Assembly: GCA_007376805.1 (NCBI GenBank)
Contig: VMGX01000003.1
Span: 1-51,281, forward strand
Direction of reading: 5' to 3'
DNA: 51,281 bases
Source: Parcubacteria group bacterium Athens0714_16
GTDB lineage: Bacteria; Patescibacteriota; Minisyncoccia; Phycocordibacterales; 21-14-all-36-13
Shown: piece after piece, positions 1 to 7,585 of the stretch
Numbering within the stretch: the stretch's first letter is position 1
Layout: the number at the start of each line of letters is the position of its first letter
Notes under the pieces: generated by a model
Database searches by the model: none
Told to the model about the DNA's origin: nothing
Seen by the model: the letters and a program-made list of their open reading frames with translations, nothing else
Translations under genes and position numbers: made by a program

Positions 1-159
1 CCTTCGTCAATAACAGACCGAGAAAAGTTATTGGATACAAAATGCCAAGTATGTATAATTATAGTTCGTGTAGTGTCCTACTTGAGGGGTGTGGAGAGGA
101 AGAAAATTCTGACAAGATAATAACAAAAATTATAAATTTGTCAATGATATTAGATAATC

Positions 160-188
160 TTGCAGTTTCGTGTTTTAAAGAGTATAAA
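160..188 (+). promoter_or_regulatory. Candidate sigma-70 promoter for the first gene
   Basis: TTGCAG at 160-165 and TATAAA at 183-188 are 17 bp apart, about 45 bp before the start codon at 234. The stretch 1-159 upstream holds no ORF that I believe; the complementary frame across 59-373 overlaps the better-supported gene. Confidence 0.5.
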
Positions 189-233
189 TAAATAAAAAGT
201 TCTATAACATTTACAAATAAAGGGAGAAAAGTA

Positions 234-761
234 ATGAGAAAAGACATTCTTGAACGTTTATCAGACTTTGCAAAAAAGTATTCTGACGCAAATACCGCCC
301 CGCAAGTAGAATTATTAAGGTTCTTTAAAAAAATAATTCCATCTGCAACAAAGATTGGAGTTTTACCTGACAATACAAAAATTGCTCATTTTGACAAATA
401 TACAACTTATGTTGTGTTAATTGTTAAAGAAGAAAAAAAAATCGGTACATTAAAAAATCTTACTGGAAATTGCATCTGTATGATAATAGGAGATGATGGT
501 TTAATTTCGTATGAATTACATTCTTGCTTTGGCTATTTTTTTCCATTTTGGTCATCAAAAAAAAGAATTACTTTATTTGATTTATTAAAAATTAACAATG
601 AATTAGAGTATTTTTTTAAAAACGGCCAACCAAGAAGTGAAAGCACATCTTCATATGACTTTTTTGAAACATACGTAGGAAGAAGAAAATATACACATGC
701 AATAGCTCAGGATTTGGAATTTAAAGAAGAGCTTAGCAAGACTTTTGGATTTAGATTTTAA
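234..761 (+). CDS. Hypothetical protein, 175 aa
   Basis: I do not recognise the family. The protein is probably soluble: it has no signal peptide or membrane helix and is a mix of charged helices (the first 35 residues) and beta-rich stretches such as TTYVVLIVKEEKKIGTL. The start is well supported by AGGGAG at 221-226, seven bases before the ATG, and by a sigma-70-like promoter just upstream. A strong intrinsic terminator follows the stop codon, so the gene is transcribed alone. Its downstream neighbour lysS points toward it. Confidence 0.7.
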   Translation: MRKDILERLSDFAKKYSDANTAPQVELLRFFKKIIPSATKIGVLPDNTKIAHFDKYTTYVVLIVKEEKKIGTLKNLTGNCICMIIGDDGLISYELHSCFGYFFPFWSSKKRITLFDLLKINNELEYFFKNGQPRSESTSSYDFFETYVGRRKYTHAIAQDLEFKEELSKTFGFRF

Positions 762-773
762 TTTCAAAACAAA

Positions 774-797
774 AGAGCCGATTAATCGGCTCTTTTT
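774..797 (+). terminator. Intrinsic terminator after the 175-aa gene
   Basis: A perfect stem, AGAGCCGAT pairing with ATCGGCTCT, is followed by a run of T. The A-run on its left side may let it also end leftward transcripts from lysS. Confidence 0.85.
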
Positions 798-826
798 TAT
801 TTGTTTAGTTTTTTTGATTTTGCTTG

Positions 827-862
827 TCCCGTTAAATAGGTGCTTGGCACATTTAACTGGGA
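827..862. repeat. Palindromic element of the TTAAAT/ATTTAA family, overlapping the lysS stop
   Basis: The outer arms are CCCGTTAAAT (828-837) and ATTTAACTGGG (851-861), with an inner hairpin GTGC-ttg-GCAC. Read leftward, its right arm supplies the last codons of lysS (His-Pro-Ser-stop). Related elements lie at 21414-21469, 36381-36515, 41884-41939 and 41943-41988. Confidence 0.65.
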
Positions 863-2346
863 TGTTTTTCTGATTTAGTGATTTTCTGACTTTCCTCCGG
901 TTTCATCAATGGAAAAATCTGTGTCTCACGAATTGGTTTGTTCATTAAAAATGCAAAAACTCTTTCGCTCATACCAAATCCACATGTTGGTGGCATTCCA
1001 TACTCCAATGCCTCAACAAAATCTTTATCGTACATCTGCGCTTCTTCATCTCCCGCCTCTCTTAAATCGCTCTGTTTTTTAAATCTTTCTGCTTGATCTA
1101 TTGGGTCATTCAACTCTGAAAAGCCATTCCCAAGTTCACTCCCAGCGATTATAGGCTGAAATCTTTGTGTAATTCTAGGTTCTTTTTCATCCGATTTTGC
1201 AAGTGGAGAAACCTCTTTAGGAACTCCAACAACAAATCCTGGACCAATTAATTTTTTTCTACAATATTTCCATAAATTGTCTATCGCACGATTTAAATTA
1301 AATCCCTTCTTATCATAATCAATTTTTAACTCTTGCAGTTTCTTTTCTACTTCTTTAGTCGTAGTTTCTAAAACATCTATCCCTGTAAGTTTTCTAACAG
1401 TATCTCTATAATCATATCTTTCCCATTTTTTCTCCAAATCAATTTCTTGTCCTTTTATATTAAATTGTAAAGTTCCAAAAGTTTTTTCTGCTACATATTT
1501 ATAAAGTTCTTCAACAAGATCCATTCCTTTTTCATAATCAGCAAACGCCCAATAAAATTCCATCTGTGTGTAATCTTGTAAATGTTCTGCGTCCATTCCT
1601 TCATTTCTAAATTGTCTTCCTATTTCAAAGGTCTTCTCAATCCCAGAAACCATTAACCTTTTTTGCCACAATTCTCCCATTGATATTCTTAAATAAACAT
1701 CAATATCAAGTGCATTATGATGTGTTATAAAAGGTTTTGCATCTGCACCACCGGCGATTATTTCAAGAGCCGGAGTTTCAACTTCAATAAATTCTCTTTC
1801 AATCAAAAATTCTCTAATTGAATTCCAAAATATAGATTTTTTTTCAACCATTTCTCTAACATCTTTATTAAGAAAAATATCTAAATATCTTTTTCTTAAT
1901 CTTTCCTCTTCGTTTTTAAGACCAAACCAGTCTTCCGGAATTGGTCTTAAACTTTTTGTTAAAATTTTCCATTCTCTTATCAAAATACTTTTTTCGCCAC
2001 TTTTCGTTATATATGGTTCACCTTTAATTTCAATAAAATCTCCTCTATCCATCGTTTCATCAAAAAGTTTGTATAAATCATCCCCAATTTCATCCTGTTT
2101 TAAAAAACCCTGAATTTTCCCACTCCCATCAAAAATATCAAAAAAGGTGGAACCACCGTGTTTCCTCAAAGCAACGATTCTACCAGCAACAAAAATACTT
2201 TTACCTTCAAATTTATCAAACGAAGATAAAACATCTGAAATAATATCAGACCTATTTGAAACTGCTGGATAAGGATTAATGCCTTTCTCTCGCAATAATT
2301 TAAGTTTTTTTATTCTCTCATTTCTTAATTCTTCCAAAGATGCCAT
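853..2346 (-). CDS. lysS: Lysyl-tRNA synthetase, class II
   Basis: Charges tRNA-Lys with lysine in the cytoplasm. The 497-aa length is normal for the class II enzyme. An N-terminal OB-fold anticodon-binding domain (about residues 50-135, including GRIVALRKHGGSTFFDI) precedes the catalytic core with motif 2 (FEIGRQFRNEGMDAEHLQDY) and motif 3 (GFGMSERVFAFL). The start MASLEELRNERIKKL is typical of the family. No clear Shine-Dalgarno is visible. It lies downstream of greA on the same strand, with only a weak hairpin between them. The last residues and the stop codon fall inside a palindromic repeat, so the extreme C-terminus is probably repeat-derived. Confidence 0.96.
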   Translation of the reverse strand: MASLEELRNERIKKLKLLREKGINPYPAVSNRSDIISDVLSSFDKFEGKSIFVAGRIVALRKHGGSTFFDIFDGSGKIQGFLKQDEIGDDLYKLFDETMDRGDFIEIKGEPYITKSGEKSILIREWKILTKSLRPIPEDWFGLKNEEERLRKRYLDIFLNKDVREMVEKKSIFWNSIREFLIEREFIEVETPALEIIAGGADAKPFITHHNALDIDVYLRISMGELWQKRLMVSGIEKTFEIGRQFRNEGMDAEHLQDYTQMEFYWAFADYEKGMDLVEELYKYVAEKTFGTLQFNIKGQEIDLEKKWERYDYRDTVRKLTGIDVLETTTKEVEKKLQELKIDYDKKGFNLNRAIDNLWKYCRKKLIGPGFVVGVPKEVSPLAKSDEKEPRITQRFQPIIAGSELGNGFSELNDPIDQAERFKKQSDLREAGDEEAQMYDKDFVEALEYGMPPTCGFGMSERVFAFLMNKPIRETQIFPLMKPEESQKITKSEKHPS

Positions 2347-2397
2347 AAATATAAAAAATAATTACAAAATTTCAGTTAATTTTTAGTAAAAACAAAT

Positions 2398-2424
2398 AAA
2401 CTATACCTTTACAGTATAGCTTAT
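2398..2424 (-). terminator. Weak terminator-like hairpin between greA and lysS
   Basis: CTATAC pairs with GTATAG around a short loop, followed on the minus strand by a T-rich stretch. It would only partly separate greA from lysS. Confidence 0.4.
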
Positions 2425-2456
2425 TTAAAATTTTTATTCTATTTAGAAAATGTTAA

Positions 2457-2921
2457 TTATTTCAGGTCTAAAATAGTATATTCAACACTTCCCCCGGGCG
2501 TGCAACATTTAACTTTATCGCCTTTCTTTTTACCCATTAAAACTGAACCGAGTGGAGATTTGTGTGATATTCTGCTGGCGCCAAGATTTGTTTCTTCTGA
2601 ACCAACAATGTGAAATTCTTTTTCTTTTGGGTCTTTATCTTTTTTAACTACAACAACGGTATCAATTCCAACAATACCAACTTTTTTATGAGTCACAACA
2701 ATAGCTGATTTTAATATTGTATTTAATTTTGCAATTCTTTCTTCAATGATAGCCTGATTTGCTCTTGCTTCATGATATTCGGCGTTCTCTTTTAAATCAC
2801 CAAGGGCTTTTGCTTTTTCAAGATCTGAAGCAATTTCTTCTCTCTTTGTTTCGGTTAGATATTTGTATTCCTTCTTTAGTTCATCTAATTTTTCTTTTGT
2901 TAGATAGTATTTGTCTTCCAT
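2457..2921 (-). CDS. greA: Transcription elongation factor GreA
   Basis: Rescues backtracked RNA polymerase by stimulating transcript cleavage through the secondary channel. At 154 aa it has the full family length. The N-terminal antiparallel coiled coil (residues 1-75) carries the conserved tip GDLKENAEYHEA, whose acidic residues act in cleavage. The C-terminal FKBP-like domain ends with SPLGSVLMGKKKGDKV. A good promoter lies about 65 bp upstream, and the leader contains two hairpins, one of them terminator-like. Expression is therefore probably attenuated in the leader. Confidence 0.96.
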   Translation of the reverse strand: MEDKYYLTKEKLDELKKEYKYLTETKREEIASDLEKAKALGDLKENAEYHEARANQAIIEERIAKLNTILKSAIVVTHKKVGIVGIDTVVVVKKDKDPKEKEFHIVGSEETNLGASRISHKSPLGSVLMGKKKGDKVKCCTPGGSVEYTILDLK

Positions 2922-2933
2922 AATTTATTTTTT

Positions 2934-2980
2934 AAAAAGACACATAATATGTGTCCTGCCCAGAGGTAGTTCCTTTGGGG
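2934..2980 (-). promoter_or_regulatory. Structured greA leader with terminator-like hairpin
   Basis: On the minus strand a first hairpin (arms CCCCAAAGG and CCTCTGGG, 2958-2980) is followed by a perfect hairpin GACACATA / TATGTGTC (2939-2955) and then five T residues. This is an intrinsic terminator layout located between the promoter and the ATG at 2921. Confidence 0.55.
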
Positions 2981-2987
2981 TTTAACT

Positions 2988-3015
2988 ATCATATACGCAA
3001 CAAGATAAAAGTCAA
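2988..3015 (-). promoter_or_regulatory. Sigma-70 promoter for greA
   Basis: On the minus strand TTGACT (3010-3015) and TATGAT (2988-2993) are separated by 16 bp. The expected transcription start is near 2981, giving a leader of about 60 nt. Confidence 0.7.
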
Positions 3016-3032
3016 GAAGAGGTGGATAACTT

Positions 3033-3065
3033 CTATTTCGTATACTCGGGAGTATTTTGAATAAT
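3033..3065 (-). repeat. Non-coding copy of the PBP2 C-terminal tail repeat
   Basis: On the minus strand this reads as codons IIQNTPEYTK then a stop, nearly identical to the end of the PBP2 gene at 3621-3653. Its centre is the palindrome ATACTCGGGAGTAT (3042-3055). No gene precedes it in frame, so it is a free copy of a repeat that elsewhere forms a C-terminus. Confidence 0.6.
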
Positions 3066-3094
3066 AAATACCCGTCTAATGCAGACGGGTATTT
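3066..3094 (-). terminator. Terminator of the small exported protein gene
   Basis: The stem ACCCGTCT / AGACGGGT has a five-base loop, flanked by A/T runs on both sides. It is best suited to stop the leftward transcript that ends at 3106. Confidence 0.75.
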
Positions 3095-3105
3095 TTCTTA
3101 ATTTG

Positions 3106-3477
3106 TTAAGTTTCTTCAACTTCCGTTATTTTCAAAATAATATGTCTACCTAAATAGATATTTTTGTTTCCTTGAATATAGAAATTTTTCCTATTACTTT
3201 TTACAAACCACGACGGACCATTTTCATATCTTGTGTTATATGTTGAGTAAGAAATTATCTTATCAACCATCAATTTGGTCTCAAAGATTTGTGAGGACAC
3301 TATTGAACCTCCTTCAATACATCGTGTCACTAAAACATTTCCATACGCTGTACTTATTTTATCTCCAACTTGAACTTGAATCTGTTGAGATTCTTTTTCA
3401 CAAAACATAGTTGGGACATATGCAGCAACAAATAATATTAGGATAAATATACAGAAGATTGATTTTTTACTTTTCAC
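3106..3477 (-). CDS. Small exported or membrane-anchored protein, 123 aa
   Basis: Family not recognised. The N-terminus (KSKKSIFCIFILILFVAAYV) is a basic start followed by a hydrophobic helix, so the protein is exported or membrane anchored. The rest is beta-rich, with a short pattern VGDKISTAYGNVLVTRC that suggests a small beta-barrel; this is inference only. Translation starts at GTG (3477), supported by a perfect GGAGGA five bases upstream. The gene is monocistronic: its own terminator follows, and the upstream PBP2 operon ends with a hairpin at 3588-3623. Confidence 0.7.
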   Translation of the reverse strand: MKSKKSIFCIFILILFVAAYVPTMFCEKESQQIQVQVGDKISTAYGNVLVTRCIEGGSIVSSQIFETKLMVDKIISYSTYNTRYENGPSWFVKSNRKNFYIQGNKNIYLGRHIILKITEVEET

Positions 3478-3587
3478 TTAATCCTCCAAAATTATTTTTT
3501 TAGTTAATTTATTTTGTTAGAACTCAGAGTCTTAACCTATTTTACTATATGTTTAAATTATGTCAATACTTACAAAAAAATAAAATA

Positions 3588-3623
3588 ATTATGGATGAAA
3601 AATGTCATTATGGGCATTTTTCA
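3588..3623 (-). repeat. Hairpin with conserved ATCCATAAT tail after the PBP2 operon
   Basis: On the minus strand the hairpin TGAAAAATG / CATTTTTCA begins at the TGA stop of the PBP2 gene and is followed by ATCCATAATTATTTT. The same tail follows differently sequenced stems at about ten other sites in the window. Confidence 0.6.
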
Positions 3624-5312
3624 TTTCGTATACTCCGGAGTATTTTGGATCATCCAGTCAAATAAACCTCTCATTACAAAAACACCCCCTATCACATTGT
3701 CCCTTGGTCCTTTTTCCATTACAACTGCAAACGCATATTTTGGATTTTTGTAAGGGAAAAAACCAACAGCCCAAGAGTTAACTGTTTTTTTTACAGTGCC
3801 TAACTCAGCAGTTCCTGTTTTTGCTGCTATATCAAAACCAACGATATTTAAACCTTTTGCCGTCCCGGTTAAAGCAGACTCTCTCATCCCCCCCTTAACC
3901 GCGTCAAAAAATTTTTGTGGGATATCAATTGGTATTTTTTTTACATTTATCTGGTCGCCAAACAAGACCGTTGGGGTAACTATTCCTCCATTGTTAGCAA
4001 TTGTCGCAACCCCTCTAACCATTTGAATCGGGGTCACTTGGAAGCCATATTGCCCTATTGCAGTGTTATACGTATCCCCCAATCTCCAAACTTCCCCATC
4101 GAAATTTTCTTTTTTCCACTCTGGGCTAGGAATTATTCCGCTCGACTCGTAAAGATTAATCCCCGTTTCTTCCCCAAGACCAAAGGCCTTCACGTAGGAG
4201 TTTATTTTTTCAATTCCCAAACCTCTCTGTGACCCAAAACCACCCCCTATTTCGTAGAAATAAACATTTGAAGAAACTGCGAGAGCTTGCTTCAAATCAA
4301 CCCAGCCGTGTGCCTTCCAGTCCTTAAAAACAGATTTTTTAGTTGAGTCGTATGGATTTTGTATTTCTATTTGACCCATGCTTAATATTTGTGTTTCTGG
4401 TTTTATAATATTTTCATTAAGAGCACCAATCGCCATAAAAGGTTTTACAATTGAACCCGGTGTATATAAACCCATATTTACTCTATCAAGAAATGGTTTG
4501 TTCGTATTAGTTACAAAACTTCTAATTTTTTCTTCTTCAATTCCGTCGGACATAATTTGAGAATCAAATTCGGGATAACTTGTAATAGCAATAATTTCTC
4601 CTGTTTTAATATCCATAATTACTCCAGCACCGCCACTAAACCCAACGCTTTGAGAAAGACTTTTTATATTTTCATATAATTTATTTTGTACCTTTGAATC
4701 TATTGATAAAACAATATCTTCCCCATCAACCGGAGGCCATATCGTACTTTCAGATTTTACATTCATTAGCGCGTCAATTTCAGATATTTTAGAACCATTC
4801 ACTCCCCCTATTTGTTCATTAAAAAACTTTTCAACACCGCTCATACCAATAACTTCTTCCTGATAATAAAAACCGCTGTTATCTTTTAAAGGATAATTTA
4901 TAAAACCAAGTAAATGAGAAAAACCGCCAAGGTTTGTATATTTTCTTAAATAAAAATCTTCTTCTTTTTCTTTTGTGTTCCAGACAAGTAATTCTTTATT
5001 CCTATCATAAACAACTCCCCTTTTTGCAAATATTATTGTTTTTTTGAGATGGTTTTGTTCACTTTCAATAAGATAACTTTCCCCTTTTTTAATTTGTAAA
5101 ATCCATATTTTAGAAACAAAAACAAAACATATTAATAACAAAACTATGCCCAAGCCCAATATGCTTTTTTTACTGATTGGTTTTTCAATACGGCCTTCAA
5201 GTTGGCTTTTGTCGAAATTGGGGAAATTGTGAGAATCGGCAAAAATTTCATCTGGGTCTATGTCGCTGTATTTAGGCCTTTTGGTCTTTCTTTTTTGGTG
5301 TAAAAAAAACAT
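3621..5312 (-). CDS. mrdA: Penicillin-binding protein 2, class B transpeptidase
   Basis: Cross-links peptidoglycan during sidewall growth with the Mre complex. The 563-aa protein has a cytoplasmic basic tail, one membrane helix (about 50-72), a dimerisation/pedestal domain and a transpeptidase domain. All three penicillin-binding motifs are present: SIVK with catalytic Ser287, SSN at 347-349 and KTGT at 498-501. It is the last gene of mreB-mreC-mreD-like-PBP2, five bases after the small membrane gene, which supports PBP2 over PBP3. The last ten residues and the stop codon are part of a repeat that occurs again at 3033-3065. Confidence 0.93.
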   Translation of the reverse strand: MFFLHQKRKTKRPKYSDIDPDEIFADSHNFPNFDKSQLEGRIEKPISKKSILGLGIVLLLICFVFVSKIWILQIKKGESYLIESEQNHLKKTIIFAKRGVVYDRNKELLVWNTKEKEEDFYLRKYTNLGGFSHLLGFINYPLKDNSGFYYQEEVIGMSGVEKFFNEQIGGVNGSKISEIDALMNVKSESTIWPPVDGEDIVLSIDSKVQNKLYENIKSLSQSVGFSGGAGVIMDIKTGEIIAITSYPEFDSQIMSDGIEEEKIRSFVTNTNKPFLDRVNMGLYTPGSIVKPFMAIGALNENIIKPETQILSMGQIEIQNPYDSTKKSVFKDWKAHGWVDLKQALAVSSNVYFYEIGGGFGSQRGLGIEKINSYVKAFGLGEETGINLYESSGIIPSPEWKKENFDGEVWRLGDTYNTAIGQYGFQVTPIQMVRGVATIANNGGIVTPTVLFGDQINVKKIPIDIPQKFFDAVKGGMRESALTGTAKGLNIVGFDIAAKTGTAELGTVKKTVNSWAVGFFPYKNPKYAFAVVMEKGPRDNVIGGVFVMRGLFDWMIQNTPEYTK

Positions 5313-5317
5313 AAAAA

Positions 5318-5584
5318 TTATCTAAAAAAATTAAATTTAACTATTTCTTTAATATAATATGAAAAAACAAAAACTATTGAAACAAATATTGAGACACCAA
5401 AATAGAAATTCACCGATGAAAATAAACTAAGGCTGTAGGCAGAATCTATAAAAAAAGCAAAAAACAACGCCTCATAAAAATTATTGAAAACAAATATACA
5501 AAATAATATTAAAAGTAGACTAACCCACCACGGGAAAATAAAAATACTTAAAAATAAAATTATATCCGCAAGAAATCTAATCAT
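5318..5584 (-). CDS. Small membrane protein in the MreD position
   Basis: An 88-aa, almost wholly hydrophobic protein with about three membrane helices. It is half the usual size of MreD, and sequence alone does not prove the family. Its place between mreC (20 bp upstream) and PBP2 (5 bp downstream) is where MreD sits in classical mreBCD-mrdA operons. I infer a reduced MreD that links MreC to the wall enzymes. Confidence 0.6.
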   Translation of the reverse strand: MIRFLADIILFLSIFIFPWWVSLLLILFCIFVFNNFYEALFFAFFIDSAYSLSLFSSVNFYFGVSIFVSIVFVFSYYIKEIVKFNFFR

Positions 5585-5604
5585 ATTGTTTTTTATCTCA
5601 TAAA

Positions 5605-6399
5605 TTATTGCTCATTTAAAATTTGAACTTCTTTTATTTCAAATATGTTAAATAAACTTCTAAAAAAAACATTCTGAAATGCATCTGATGGTTTGGTTTC
5701 AATATATTCAACAATTCCAATTTGGCTTGAAGCATCCTCAGACAAAGATACTTTATCTCCGGTTTTTATACTAACATCTTTTGGAAGTTTTATAATAAAA
5801 TTACCTCCACCAACCCCTTCTGCAACAACTGGAGTTTTTTCGTTTAATATTACGCTTGTTTTAGAACCATTGGTTGAAAATAAAAAAACAAGAGCAGTGT
5901 GGTCAAAAACATCATAAATTTCTCCAACAACTAGACCATTAAAAAATACTTTATCTTTTTTTTCTACACCCTGATTTGCACCAACATCAATAACTAATGT
6001 GTCGTATGGGGAAGAGGGTGGCCATGAAATGACATAGCCTAAAATAATATTATTATTTCTATCTCTGTTTAATATTTCGTTTAATTTTTTATTTTCTTTT
6101 AAAATATTTCCCTGATTTAAAAGATTAATCTTCAATTCTATATTTTTTTCTCGTAAAATTTTATTTTCAGAAATAAGAGAATTTTTAGTTCTAAAAAAAT
6201 TAGTCGTATTATAAATAACATTGCGAGTACTTTTACCAAAAGACCAGAATGGAGTACCTATCCACTGTACCGTTCCAGATAATATATGTGGTGCCAAAAA
6301 ATTTAATAAAATTATTATAGTAATAAAAATAGAAACCACTATAAATGGCCTTGGCATTTTTTTTGCAGAACTTCTCCTATTTTTGAAGAGGTAATTCAT
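5605..6399 (-). CDS. mreC: Rod shape-determining protein MreC
   Basis: Membrane-anchored scaffold that couples cytoplasmic MreB filaments to PBP2 outside the membrane. The 264-aa protein has a short basic cytoplasmic tail, one membrane helix (about residues 20-40), a coiled coil (about 65-110, rich in LREKNIELKINLL-type heptads) and the beta-barrel MreC domain containing VIDVGANQGVEKKDKVFFNG and a VVGEIYDV strand. Its start overlaps the end of mreB by 23 bases, which suggests translational coupling and balanced synthesis. Confidence 0.93.
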   Translation of the reverse strand: MNYLFKNRRSSAKKMPRPFIVVSIFITIIILLNFLAPHILSGTVQWIGTPFWSFGKSTRNVIYNTTNFFRTKNSLISENKILREKNIELKINLLNQGNILKENKKLNEILNRDRNNNIILGYVISWPPSSPYDTLVIDVGANQGVEKKDKVFFNGLVVGEIYDVFDHTALVFLFSTNGSKTSVILNEKTPVVAEGVGGGNFIIKLPKDVSIKTGDKVSLSEDASSQIGIVEYIETKPSDAFQNVFFRSLFNIFEIKEVQILNEQ

Positions 6400-7453
6400 C
6401 TTTATCGTGGATTAAAATACTATCAAAATCATCCAATCTTTCAAAGAGAACACCTGTTCCTCTGGCAACTGCTGTTAATGGGTCATCCGCAATAAAAATA
6501 GGTATTTTCAAATAATTACTCAACAATATATCTAAATCTTTTAATAATGCCCCGCCACCAACAAGAAAAATCCCCCTATGCATAATGTCTGAAAGAATCT
6601 CGGGCGGAGTAATTTCCAAAATATCTTTTACTGATTCTAAAAAATTACTCAATGAATGCGCCAATGCTTCTCTTATATCTGAATCGGTTATGATTACTTC
6701 TTTTGGTAAACCAGTTATCAAATCTCTTCCTTTCACAGCTTTTTCCAAACGAGAGTTTCCATTCATTACTGATCCAATACTAATTTTTAAGTTTTCAGCG
6801 GTTCTTTCACCAATAAGAATTTTGAATTCATCGCGAATATATGAAATTATATCACTATCAAAACGATCACCTGCAATTTTTATATTTTTTGAAACAACAA
6901 CCCCGTTCATAGAAAGAATAGCCATATCAGATGTCCCACCTCCAATATCTATAATCATACTTCCGAACGGGTCATGGATTGGTAGTCTTATTCCCATGGC
7001 CGAAGCCACTGGTTCTTCTACTATATATACTTCTCTGGCGCCTGCATTTTTTGTTGCGTCTTGTACTGCCCTTCTTTCAACGTTTGTTATTCCCGATGGA
7101 ACACCGACAATAACTCTAGGCCCAAGCATTTTCTTTGAAACTTTGTTTTGAGTTTTTTTTATTAAATAGGAAAGCATTTCCTCTGTGACCTCAAAATTAG
7201 AGATAACACCGTCAACGAGAGGTTTTATAGCAACAATATGGCTTGGCGTTCTCCCAAGCATTCTTTTGGCCCCATGCCCGATATCAACAATCTGACCAGT
7301 TTTTTGATTTACAGCAACAACCGAAGGTTCATTTATAATAATTCCCTTTCCTCTCAAATAAACCAAGGTATTCGTTGTCCCTAAATCAATTCCTATATCG
7401 TTTGATAAAAACGGTAGTATTTTATTTCTTATTTTTTTACCAAAAGAATACAT
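6377..7453 (-). CDS. mreB: Actin-like cell shape protein MreB (copy 1)
   Basis: Forms ATP-dependent membrane-bound filaments that guide sidewall synthesis. At 358 aa it has the full actin fold: phosphate-1 loop IGIDLGTTNTLVYLRGKG near the start, phosphate-2 IDIGGGTSDMAIL, and adenosine motif GGGALLKDLD. A 14-residue C-terminal extension overlaps the mreC start. It is the first gene of the shape operon. A second, distinct mreB is at 12834-13847, outside such an operon. Confidence 0.95.
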   Translation of the reverse strand: MYSFGKKIRNKILPFLSNDIGIDLGTTNTLVYLRGKGIIINEPSVVAVNQKTGQIVDIGHGAKRMLGRTPSHIVAIKPLVDGVISNFEVTEEMLSYLIKKTQNKVSKKMLGPRVIVGVPSGITNVERRAVQDATKNAGAREVYIVEEPVASAMGIRLPIHDPFGSMIIDIGGGTSDMAILSMNGVVVSKNIKIAGDRFDSDIISYIRDEFKILIGERTAENLKISIGSVMNGNSRLEKAVKGRDLITGLPKEVIITDSDIREALAHSLSNFLESVKDILEITPPEILSDIMHRGIFLVGGGALLKDLDILLSNYLKIPIFIADDPLTAVARGTGVLFERLDDFDSILIHDKDELPLQK

Positions 7454-7458
7454 AATAA

Positions 7459-7543
7459 AAATTTCTAATTTTCAATTACTAATTTCCAATAAAAGTAACA
7501 TTTTTCATAATTTTGGTATTTCATTAGAAATTGGAAATTTGAT
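7459..7543. repeat. AT-rich imperfect inverted repeat between mreB and proS
   Basis: AATTTCCAAT near 7479 and ATTGGAAATT near 7533 can pair across about 45 bases. A similar phrase, AATTTCCAATTACTAATTTC, occurs after hisS near 37896. The stretch otherwise holds no gene and may serve as the proS terminator and mreB upstream region. Confidence 0.35.
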
Positions 7544-7585
7544 ATTAACTATTCATTCAATTTATTAATCTCGATCAAATTCTTT

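Noticed and set aside
59-373. Minus-strand open frame of 104 codons at the left end
   Set aside because: It overlaps the 175-aa plus-strand gene, which has a promoter, a ribosome site and a terminator; this frame has none and its composition looks like a shadow.
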